64,000 nucleotides of DNA from Cryptomeria japonica (lineage: Eukaryota; Streptophyta; Pinopsida; Cupressales; Cupressaceae). Below the pieces are notes generated by a model. It searched no databases. It was not told the DNA's origin and was given only the letters and a program-made list of their open reading frames with translations. Below are positions 9,468 through 20,206 of the stretch, one piece after another. The first letter of the stretch is position 1, and each line of letters starts with the position of its first letter. The position numbers and the translations under genes are program-made. Where the stretch lies: NCBI RefSeq assembly GCF_030272615.1, contig NC_081408.1:770253336-770317335 (forward strand). The letters are read 5' to 3'.

Positions 9468-11156
9468 TGTAGCGTCGTAAATTGTACGCACTTGCTAGGG
9501 TGGTACAATTTCACACCTAGTTTAGCACCCGCCTTGGCACATTTTGCATTTTACATTGCATTTCCCCTTTAGCACTTAATTAATTAAATTAATTAGGTCT
9601 AAGGTTCTATTTTATCATCTCTCACATCATAAAGTTGGGCCCTCTCATTAAAGTGTGCCCTTTTCATTTTATTCCTCCTATACACCACTTAATCAAAAAC
9701 CCTAATTAAGTCCTATTTCGAACTTGGGGGCTTGGTTTCGGGGGTCAAAACATCTCGAAATCACCTGTAACTTAGGGATTCTCTCTAAAATCATCATATC
9801 CAATGGCCCTGAAAATTTGGTGAAAAGTTGTTGGGACCATGGCGCCCGGAGAGGACCATGGCGCTCGGAGTGCACATGGTCCCGGACATTTTTCCCGAAA
9901 TTTTAGGAGCACGATCCAATCATAAAATAAAGGTTAACCCCAAGAAATTGGCGGGATATTCAATCTCTAGGTCGGCCAAAAGTTGAAATTAAGACCTAGG
10001 GTTTCATACATAAGAGCTCTCTTTCTTCATTTGAAAGGATCAGATTTTTGTTTTCAGGACCTTATATGCAGCGAAAGAGCAGATCTTTGAAGACTTCAAC
10101 AACATTCAACATCCATCTATCAAGCATTCATCAATTTCATTCATTCATTTAGGGCTTGGAAGACATTGAAGAACAATAGGAGATTACCGACTGAAGATTG
10201 GCTTGTACTCCTCCCTTGAGGGTTGGGTATGATTTCATGTTGTTTTCATGTCTTTGCATAAGCTTCAATATATCATTTATTCATGCTTTAGATCACTTTG
10301 CATCTTGATTTAGAGCATTTACATTATCATTTACAAGCAATTAGGGTTTACTTTCTAGGTTGCTCTAGTTTGCTTTCTTGCATTTTAGGACCTTGCACAC
10401 ACACTAGGTCTGCACATACAATACATTTTACAATACAACTTGGCTATTCATGGAGGTGGAAATCACCGAAGCGGGGGTTTGACTAAGGCAAAACCCTATA
10501 TAGCCGCCCAAACACCTTTTCAGATATAAGTGCAGGTTTCGGGACTCGGACGACGCCGCAGGTTGCAGATCCGGGAGAAGCAGATTGAGACCGACCTTCC
10601 CACCAAATTTCAGAGCAAAAGACCAGGATAGGGGCGTGGGGCGCCCTGGTCCTGCCAGGACAGGGGCGCTGGGCGCCCTGGTCCCTGGGACAGGGGCGCT
10701 GAGCGCCCTGGTCCTCCTGACAGACAACATTTTCAGCATTTTTGACAGCTTTTCCAGAGCCCAAAACAACAGTCTCCGGAGCAGTTTTAGGGGCAGAATC
10801 AGGACAGTGGCGCTCGCGCCCCCGTCCCGAACATTTTCAGTCAGATTTTAACACCGGGTACGCATTTGCATTCTTTCCTTGTCCTTGTGTTTACAACTTT
10901 CCATTGTTTAAGTTCAATTCTGCAATCTTGTTATTAGTTCATACTTGCACTTTGGGGTTAGGGATTGAACTTGTATCATTTTATCTTTCAATTACAACAA
11001 AGGAATAGAAATCCTAATAGGTAGCCCGTGGCTCTCTCTTTCACAAAAAGAAGTAGCCAATTGTGTGATACCTCTAGGCTCTTTCGTATTCCACAAATGT
11101 GTGATTGAAAGTGAGATTAGGGCATGCTTACTTAGTGTCACTTTTTCCCCCACACA
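9468..11156 (+). mobile_element. Solo LTR of the element A family, inverted
   Basis: This 1689-bp segment is the reverse complement of the two element A LTRs (TGTAGCGTCG... to ...CCCCACACA). The exact 5-bp duplication GGATA (9463-9467 and 11157-11161) shows an independent insertion later reduced to a solo LTR by LTR-LTR recombination. No PBS or PPT adjoins it. It carries its own TATA-like sequence (about 10497) and GGCGCC array (about 10630-10720). It sits 35 bp past the stop codon of the PMD gene. Confidence 0.9.
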
Positions 11157-11161
11157 GGATA

Positions 11162-11729
11162 TACAGTGACCTCGATTTGTATACGATCCACACATATATA
11201 TGTATATATACATGCTTCTCTTTTGTCTCAAATGTGTTATCTTTAATGTCTAAAAAATTGTATATTTTGTTTTGATTAAATCTAATACATTTGGTAAATG
11301 TACATGTATGTTCTAAATTTAATTGCCATGTGATTGATTTCTCAATGCTCCATGATTAAATTGATACATGTGTGACTTAATTAAAATATTTAATCAAGTA
11401 CTACATTGATGATAGGGAAGAAATATGCATTAAGCCTAAGAATCATATAACTAATGTGATTTAATTTTGTACTTAGACACAACATGATACGATTCTACTT
11501 AACACATAAAGACATTGTATAATATGCTAGCATAACGAGAATGTAAACCTTTTGCAATTTACATAAATGAATTCAAGACAAACTATAAAGTAAGAAGACA
11601 TGCTTGTCAGGAATGAAGCAATATAGATTAAACATCATAGCATTTAATTCTATTTTGCTTTAATTAAGAAATAATAACATATTATCCAATGTTGAAGAAT
11701 TGAAAAGAACATAGGTAAGAAACGAAGAA
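11162..11729. other. AT-rich spacer between the solo LTR and the end of element A pol
   Basis: No coding or RNA signal is recognised. A short (TA)n run occurs near 11193-11211. As in B, this is the untranslated junction between the convergent PMD and pol genes. Confidence 0.4.
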
Positions 11730-14700
11730 TTAAGCATAATATCTACGCAAGTGCATAGCATTGATAGGTTCTTTAAGAGGCGTGCCATCTACATCTGCTA
11801 TTTTGTAAGCACCTGATCCATAATCCTCAATAACGATATATGGTCCAAGCCAATTAGGACTAAATTTTCCCTTTTCGGTAGGCAAGGCATTCACATTGCG
11901 CTGATTCTCATAAAGGACTAAGTCACCTACTGAGAAGGAACGTTGAATAACCTTATCATTATAGCTTCATTGTAGAGTTTTGTGATACGCTTGAATATGC
12001 TCAAGAGCGTTTATACGCTGTTCATCAAGCATCTCAAGCTGTTGAAGTCATTGTTCTCTATAAGAGTCATCATCTACTATACCTTTAAGAGAAACCCTAA
12101 GTGATGGAATTTCTAACTCCAAGGGCATAATAGCGTCAGCACCATAAACAAGATTATAAGGAGTAGTTCCCGTAGCAATTCGTACACTCGTTCGGTAGGC
12201 CCAAAGAGCATAGATTAGCTGGTTACTCCAATACTTACCATGCTTATTTACGGTTTTACGAAGAATTTGTTCAATTATCTTATTGGATGATTCGGCTTGA
12301 CCATTTGACTGAGGATAATATGGTGTGGAAAATCAATGTTTGATATGATACTTCTCGAGGAATTTCTTCACATCCTTGTTTTTAAACGATGTCCCATTAT
12401 CTGAGATAATAGTGGAAGGTATCCCAAATCGAGAAATGATATTTTCTAGGAGAAATTGACAAATCACTTCAGCAGTAGTAGAGCAAAGGGGAATAGCTTC
12501 TACCCACTTCGTAAAGTAATCTGTTGCGGTTATAATGAAGGTGTGTCCTTGAGATGAAGGAGGAGAAATTTTTCCAATAAGATCCAAACCCCATGCGGAG
12601 AAAGGCCAAGAAGCTACTTGGGAACGAAGTTCTTGGGCAGGAGCATGAATCAGATTATTGTGTTGTTGACATTGATGACATTTCTTAACAAATGAAAAGG
12701 AATCCTTCTGCATAGTTTGCCAATAGTATCCCATACGAAGCAATCTATGAACCAAGGATTTGCCCCCAAAATGCCCCCCACAGGCGCCTGAATGTGCCTC
12801 TTCAAGAGCAACAGGGATTTCTAACTTGTTAAGACAACGAAGGAGAAGACCATCATAACCCCTTCGATAAAGGACATTAGAAAGGATGATATATCTAGCA
12901 GACAGTTTGCGGATTCTAGCCCTAGTGTTCCTATTAGCAGAATCAGGAAAGGTACCATCGGTCAAATATCTTACGATATGCGAGAACCATTCATCTGAAT
13001 CTACAAAGTCACAACATGTTACCAAGCTAGAATCATCTTCAATAGCTGGAGAAATAAGGTTGTGAATAACAAAATTAAGATCGACCATAGGGTCCTCTAA
13101 AGATACTAGAGAAGCCACACATGCCATTGCATCCGCATGTCGATTATCTTTTCGAGGAACGGGTTCCATGGTATAAGAATCAAAATTTTGTAATAAAGAG
13201 ATAGCAAGGTCTTTATATTGTGATAATTTGTCTTGTTTTGCTTGATACATTCCTGTTACTTGTCTTATAATCAATTGCAAATCTCCATAGATATGTATGT
13301 GTTTTATATTCAGAGCCAAGGCTGCTTTAATTCCCGCTATAAGAGCCTCATACTCAGCAATGTTATTGGTACACAGGAAATTTAGACGATATGATAAGGG
13401 AAGAGTTTTCTTTGTAGGAGAAATTAGAACAACACCTGCCCCCGATCCCGTACGACACTTAGAGCCATCAAAGTATAACTCCCAAGTTTCATCTTTCTCT
13501 ATAGAAAGAATGAAGTCATCAGGAAAGGACTCAGGGTTAGGGAAGGAGAAAGGCGAAGGGGCCTCAACTAAGTGATCGGTCAACGCTTGTCCTTTAATTG
13601 CTCTTTGGGAAACAAATTTAAGGTCAAATTCAGTTAACATCATAACCCACTTAGCGAGACGTCCTGATAAATCAGTTTTAGAGAAAAGATGCTTCAAAGG
13701 ATCAAACTTAACCATGACATGGACTTTTGAATTTGAAAGATAATGTCTCAATTTCTGAGTCGCAAACACCACTGCCAAGCATTGTTTTTCTATCGCAGAA
13801 TATCGGGTCTCATAATCGAGTAAGGTACGACTTATGTAATAAACCAGACATTCCTTACCATCTTTATCATGTTGAGCTAACAATGCTACGAGAGCATGAG
13901 AAGAAGCAGCTGTATATAGAAGAAAGGGTTTAGAAGGTTCGGCAGGTTGAAGAATAGGAGGACTGGCCAAATACACTTTTAAATCTTCAAACACCTGTTG
14001 ACAATCCTCATTCCATTGAAAAGTGATATCCTTCTTAAGAAGTTGAGTAAAAGGAAAGGTACGATCCGCAAGTTGAGACACGAACCTACGAATAGCTTGA
14101 ATCTTTCCTTGTAAGCTTTTAAGTTGAGAAACATTTCGAGGAGGTGGCATGTTAACGATAGCATCTATTTTCTTAGTGTCCACCTCAATCCCACGATGCG
14201 AAACTATGAATCCTAATAGTTTTCCACTATCCACACCAAAAACACATTTTCGAGGATTCAAGCGCATGTGATATTTATGAATTCTTTCAAAGATTTGACG
14301 AAGGATTTTAACATGATCCATGCAAAGAAAGGATTTAGCTAAGATATCATCAACATAATCCTCTAAAATCTTATGCATATAATCATGAAAGATAAGGGTC
14401 ATCACTCGTTGATAAGTTGCACCGGCATTTTTAAGTCCAAAAGGCATCATTATCCAACAAAACGTACCCCAAGGAGTGGTGAAAGTGGTTTTAAATTGAT
14501 CTTGAGGGTTTATGAAAATTTGATTGTAGCCTGAAAAACCATCCATGAAGGATAACAAGGCATGTCCTGCCGTAGAATCAACTATCATGTCAATGTTTGG
14601 AAGAGGGAAATCATCTTTTAAAGAAGCCTTATTTAAATCCCGAAAGTCAGTACACATTCTTATTTTGTTATTTGGTTTAGCCACAGTGACAATATTTGAA

Positions 14701-17309
14701 ATCCATGGGGAATAGTCAATAGGGCGGATAAATCCAGCCTCCAATAATTTTTCAATCTCAGCCTTAACAAGCAGAGCCACCTTAGGATTCATTTTTTGAA
14801 TCTTTTGTTTCACGGGCTTAGCATCAGGAACTAAGACAATATTATGAGTAACAATCTTAGGATCTATACCGGGCATGTCAGAATATGTCCAAGCAAAGAT
14901 CTCAGGGAATTCATGCAATAGTTCTTCATATTGTTTCTGTTCCTCTTCATCCAAACATTTTCCAATTTTAATAACTTTCTTTTTGTTGCAAGGATCCATC
15001 TTAACATCAATGGTATCACTTATAAGAAGATTACTTTGTTGAGGAGTATCCTTTAACTGAGGGAATTCTTTCACAATCTTATCATTATCAATCTCTTTTC
15101 CAAAATAAGCTTCAGTATTCAAACAATAAGGGAGTCCCCTATTGTGATGATAACGAGGAAGAGTGTCATAGGCTCCCAAGAACTCAGCTAAAGCATCGTC
15201 GGTAGGGAAGATATCCAAAGCACAATCACCCGAAGAATCCTCGTCAATATACTCAGGGTGTTGTATTGATAAAGATGTAGAGATAGCATTAACACTAATG
15301 CATGGTCTTTTAGAAGCTTTAGTACGTCTGCAGGGATTATAGCCAAGTCCAAAGGCATGATGTTGAAAATCAGTCTCTAGAGGAACTCTAATCCCTTGTT
15401 CATTAGCACCACAACCTCTTCCATGATACCCATGCTTAGCAAAAATGCGAAAACCACGACCATAACGATCAGCCATCTCAGGAAGAGAAGGTGGTTTTTC
15501 ATAAGACAAAGAATCAAACTCTTCATAATTATAGACATGAGGAGAAGAAGTTTGAGAAGCGGCCACAAAATTATTACTCATAGATTCAGGTAAGGTTGAT
15601 TGATTTTTAGTTTCTTCTTTCTTTTCAACTTTGTGATTTTTAGCTTCTTCCTTCTTTTCAACTTTAAGTTCTCTAGAAGGAACCTTATATTCACCTACAA
15701 AGGTAGGGTTAAAATCAAGAGATCCCCAATCATCTTCTGCGAGAACCTTCTCAGGATCAAAATTCTTTTTATGTGTAGTTTCAAGTCGAGAAGGATCTTC
15801 TTCAGGAGTTCTAGATTCATCCAAAGGATTTTGATCATCGGAGAGCGAAGACTCATCGATAGGTTTCTTGTTTAAAGAGTCATCACCAGACGAGGATGGC
15901 TTAGAAGAATCTCCTTTGGAATTAGATGTTTGTAGGCAAGCTTGAAAATTAGTATCTCCTATCAAGGTATATGTCTTATTGTTATAAACGAATTTAACTT
16001 GTCTATGCAATGTAGAGGGGATAGCTTGCATGCTGTGAATCCAAGGCCTCCCTAATAACAAGTTGTATGTTAAATTTCCCGGCATAACATGGATAGGAGT
16101 AGGTAAAGTAACAGGTCCTACTGTGAGAGGTAAGGTGATGATACCCAATGAAGTCTTAGCCACATTGTCAAAGCCACGAATGGGATGAGAGTCAGGCTCA
16201 ATAAGAGATGTATCCACATTCATCTTATGCAATAGATTAATGCTACACACATTAAGGCCAGAACCATTATCTACTAGTGTTCGTCTTATAGCAGTGTCTT
16301 TCATGACAACCACAATCATCAAGGGATCATATTGTTGTTGAATTTCACTAGCAGGCAACTCATCTTGGGTAAACACAATTTGAGCTTTAGGATTCATCAC
16401 AGAGTTAACAAAAGATGCTATATTACTAGATGTATTCGGTGGAGGAACATTCAAATCTTTCAAGGAATCTTGTAACATTCCATGATGAGCGGAAGAAGTT
16501 TGAATCAAATCCCAAAGGGATATCTTAGCAGGGGTAGCTTTAAGTTGTTCTATGAGATCATATTCCTTACCCATAACTTGTGAGATACGGGGAGCTTGAG
16601 GAAGAATTGGTTGAGGATTAGGAAGAGAGACTGGAATAACAGGAGGAGGATTAGGTTGCTTATTATTTCTAGTATGATAAGTATGGGCAACCGCATGATA
16701 AATCTCTCTAGTTATTTGCTTAGCATAATTGTAAGGACTTATAGGTTTTCTTCCTTGTACGGTGATGATTGGTTTATTCGGGGTACAAAAGGAATCATGA
16801 TCATACCTCCCTTGGACAGTAAGGAGAGGTGATTTAGGAATTTGAAAGGTGGGAGAAGGATAAGCACCTTGGACTTCAAAGAGAGGCTTGTTATATTCAT
16901 TCAAATTTATCATGTTAACCAATTTAGAGGTCTTGTTTTTGTTTATAGGTTTCGACAAAGCCACAAAGTCATCAAGAGCATCATCCAACAAGGCATGATC
17001 ATATCGGTTAAAAGGTTTGTCTTTTAATTCGAAAGGAGACATCTCCTCATAGAGGGGATTATTGAAAAAAACCATGTTACTAGATTCAGGGGAAGAGTGG
17101 ATAGGAATGTATCCTTGAGAGGAATCATTCGACTTATCTTTCTCATCACACCTAAATGGCATAGTAACAAGGTTTATGAGTTTTTGGTAAAATGAAGGTC
17201 TAGCATCCTTAGGGTTTAAAAACTCATCTAAAGCTTCATCTAATTCATCTTGGCTATACTCATAATAATCATCAAAAGCATGAACATTTTGCAAATAAAA
17301 ATCTGACAT
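11730..17309 (-). pseudogene. Pol polyprotein of element A (protease, G-patch, RT, RNase H, second RNase H, integrase); three stops in integrase
   Basis: The frame is open for 1658 codons from ATG 17309. Domains in order: an N-terminal region without capsid or zinc knuckle but with repeated VQG motifs (about 145-188); aspartic protease DNGSG (about 347); a low-complexity linker; G-patch (about 613-645); reverse transcriptase with YVDD (about 985-988); RNase H whose first catalytic Asp is replaced (LYTAAS, about 1131); a second, archaeal-like RNase H with intact YFDGS (about 1279); and integrase with an HHCC zinc site (about 1506-1547) and catalytic Asp 1576 and 1637. The last 202 codons continue in the same frame to TAA 11730-11732, broken only by TGA at 12333, 12048 and 11967, each replacing a likely CGA arginine codon. 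It follows the PBS by about 175 bp. The missing Gag is the oddity. Confidence 0.92.
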
Positions 17310-17484
17310 TTTGAAAGGATTACATAAAATTTAAACACACAATGCAAAGAAACACACTCTTTTTTTCTTTTTTTTTTTTTTCTTTTTAATGAAAATGAAA
17401 TGAAAACACACTAAATCTAGATCTAGATCTAATAAATGCAATGAAAGAGGAAGCAATGATAGATTCACATCGGGTTCACCAAAA
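17310..17484 (-). other. PBS and short leader of element A
   Basis: On the minus strand the 5' LTR is followed by TTTTGGTGAACCCGATGTG (just left of 17485), then a leader with a homopurine run (the T-tract at 17359-17386 on the plus strand). TGGTGAACCCGA is shared with element B's PBS. It is not the common initiator-Met PBS used by C, F and G. I could not assign the tRNA from memory. Confidence 0.7.
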
Positions 17485-19141
17485 TGTGTAGGGGAAAAAG
17501 CGAGACTAGGTTAATCATGCCCTAATCCTACCTTTTGACACACATTGCAGAATACGAAAGAGCCTAGAGATATCGCACAGTTGGCTACTTCTTTTGGGTG
17601 AAAGAGAGAGCCACGGGATATCTATTAGGATTCCTATTCCCTTGTTGAAATTGTAAGATCAAGTAATGCAAGTTCAAACCCTAATCCCAAAATACAAGTA
17701 TGAACTAATAACAAGATTGCAGAAATGAGATTAAACAATGAACAGCTGTAAGTACAAGGATGAAATGAGAAGGCAGATATGTACCCGGAGTCAAAATCAG
17801 ACTGAAAATGTTTGGGACAGGGGCGCGGGCGCCACTGTCCTGAAAACTGCATCGGAAACCACTGTTCTGCACTCTGAAACACTGTCGGGAAACTGTCCGC
17901 AAGCTGTCTGTCCGGAGGACCAGGGCGCCCAGCGCCTCTGTCCCAGGGACCAGGGCACCCAGCGCCCCTGTCCTGGCAGGACCAGGGCGCCCAGTGCCCC
18001 TGTCCCAGTCTTCTGCTCTGCAATTTCACACAGAGTACTGTCTCGACCTTCTCTCTCCGGATCTGTATCCCGCGGCGTCGTCCGAATCCCAAAACCTGCA
18101 ATAATATTTGAAAAGGGGGAGGGGCGGCTATATAGGGTTTTGCCTTAGTCAAACCCCCGCTTCGGTGATTTCCACCTCCACGAATAGCCAAGTTGTTTTG
18201 TAAAATGTATTGTGTGTGCAGACCTAGTGTGTGTGCAAGGTCCAAAATGCAAGAAAGCAAACTAGAGCAACCTAGAAAGTAAACCCTAATTGCTTGTAAA
18301 TGATAACGTAAATGCTCTAAATCAAGATGCAATGTGATCTAAAGCATGAATGAATGATGTATCAAAGCTTATGCAAAGACATGAAAACAATACGAAATCA
18401 TACCCAACCCTCAAGGGAGGAGTACAAGCCAATCTTCAGTCGGTAATCTCCTATTGTTCTTCAATGTCTTCCAAGCCCTAAGTGGATGAATGAATTTGAT
18501 TGATGCTTGATAGAATGATGTTGAATGTTGTTGAAGTCCTCAAAGATCTGCTCTTTCCTGCATATGAAGTTCCTGAAAACCAAAAATCCGATCCCTTCAA
18601 ATGAAGAAAGAGAGCTCTTATGTAAGAAACCCTAGATCGCAAATTCGTATTTTGGCCGACCTAGAGATTGAATATCCCACCAATTTCTTGGGGTTAAGCT
18701 TTATTTTATGATTGGATCGTGCTCCCAAAATTTTGGGAAAAATGTCCGGGACCATGTGCACCGGGCGCCACGGTCCCGACAACTTTTCACCAAATTTTCA
18801 GGGCCGTCATATATGATGATTTTAGAGAGAATCCCGAAGTTACAGGTGATTTCGAGATGTTTAGACCCTGAAGCCAAGCCCCCAAGTTCGAAATAGGACT
18901 TAATTAGGGTTTTTGATTAAGTGGTGTATTGGAAGAATAAAATGCGAAGGGCACGCTTTAGTGAAAGGGCCCAACTTTATGATGTAGAGAATGATGAAAT
19001 AGGGCCTTAGACCTAATTAATTTGATTAATTAAGTGCTTAAGGAGAAATGCAATGCAGAATGCAAAATGCACTAAGGCGGGTGCTAAACTAGGTGTGAAA
19101 TTGTACCACCCTAGCGAGTGCGTACAATTTACGACGTTACA
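17485..19141 (-). repeat. 5' LTR of element A
   Basis: Starts TGTGTAGGGG, ends CGACGTTACA, 1657 bp, nearly identical to 4560-6216. It borders the PBS on its left and the TSD GAAAC on its right. It contains the GGCGCC array at about 17820-18000. Confidence 0.93.
18128..18135 (-). promoter_or_regulatory. TATA-like box of the element A LTR promoter
   Basis: CTATATAG is conserved in all three LTR copies of the family, preceded on the minus strand by AAAACC. The transcript would start about 30 bp downstream, leaving the GGCGCC array in the R/U5 leader. Confidence 0.55.
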
Positions 19142-19146
19142 GAAAC

Positions 19147-20206
19147 AAAAACCTTTATGCAATTGGATGAGGAGGAACCAAAGAAGGAGCATTGTACCTG
19201 CAAACAAACAGTATGTACATAAAGAATAAAGAATATGGATCCTTGGTAATGGTTCATGCTCACATGGTCGAGGTATATGCTATAGTCAGCAAGCCGTAAT
19301 GATCTATGACTGCATTTTCTATAAGATTACGTAGCTTAGTGAACTTCCCATGTAGACACCATTAGGACATTCCCCAGAACTTCATCAGAATAAAAATACA
19401 GAAGACATACACAAACAATGCTGAAAGATCTTGATACAGATAGACGAATGAATTACTCACAAATTAACCAAGTCATTTGATAGCTTAACACAACTTTTTT
19501 GTCAAAGAAAACATCATTTTGTCCTTGTTTTGGTAAGGAAGGATGCATCCTTGTTGAAGACAGTTTGATTGTTGATGTCGATTGTTTTGGTCAATTTTGA
19601 GAAGTGATCATCGTGTGAGTATTTTGTTCAATGTTTGCTTGGTATCTGCTTAGATGAGTATGTACAATGTGCAGCCATGTTTTTGTTTTGATTTTTGATG
19701 TTTTCTGATGTTTTTGGATTTTGTGATTTGTTTTGAATGTTTTTGGATTTTGTGAGATAGTTTTTAATGATGAACCCAATGAATCACAAGACAATGTAGA
19801 ATCCACTTCCATCAACAAGTTAAGGGCATTGCCCCCAGTTTAGGCATGACTATGAAAAAGCGGGATGCAGGATGCATGCAGTACTTTCTTGGATTTGTAG
19901 ATTTATAACAAGCCATGGTTGATGGATGGATGGATGTATGTATGAAGTGAAGGTGATCACAACAAGTCTAAAAGACAATGGAGCCATAGCCTTTACGAGT
20001 GGCATCTGTTTGCCAGGTTTTCACCATCGCACTTACCCAAGGTGCCACCAGAGTGGTTGTTCACCGTTTGGATGCATGATTTTTTTTCTTTACTATTTTG
20101 ATGTTTTTTTATTTTTTATTTTTTATTTTTATTTTCTTCAGGTCATTTATCTGGATGTTTTTGGTATTTTTGCTAGTATATATGGGAGTCTGACGCTCTG
20201 TGCAGC
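19147..20206. other. Non-coding 3' spacer of element B next to pol
   Basis: No domain is recognised. It contains T-rich stretches (about 20080-20140), two copies of TGTTTTTGGATTTTGTGA around 19708-19756, and a short GATG run near 19921. It is the sequence into which element A inserted. Confidence 0.45.

Larger units (their letters stand above)
4560..19141 (-). mobile_element. Element A: Tat-type Ty3/gypsy LTR retrotransposon with antisense PMD gene and no visible gag
   Basis: The two LTRs (4560-6216 and 17485-19141) are both 1657 bp and begin TGTGTAGGGG. They are flanked by the 5-bp duplication GAAAC (4555-4559 and 19142-19146). On the minus strand the order is 5' LTR (right), PBS (just left of 17485), a short leader, pol (17309 to 11730), an antisense PMD gene (6827-9432), a PPT (6217-6231) and the 3' LTR. 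A solo LTR of the same family is inserted at 9468-11156. The two LTRs differ at few positions on inspection, so the insertion is fairly young. Pol contains protease, G-patch, reverse transcriptase, RNase H, a second RNase H and integrase, but no capsid domain or zinc knuckle, so Gag was probably supplied in trans. Confidence 0.92.

Noticed and set aside
10428-10851. Several overlapping frames with SAPVPGTRAP-like repeats
   Set aside because: They lie inside the solo LTR, recur in the other two LTRs (4813-5223, 17738-18148), and reflect the GC repeat array translated by chance.
9468-11156. Inverted LTR read as evidence that 4560-11156 is a separate two-LTR element or a large inversion
   Set aside because: The exact GGATA duplication around it, the lack of a PBS or PPT, and the GAAAC duplication around 4560-19141 are better explained by a solo LTR inside one element.
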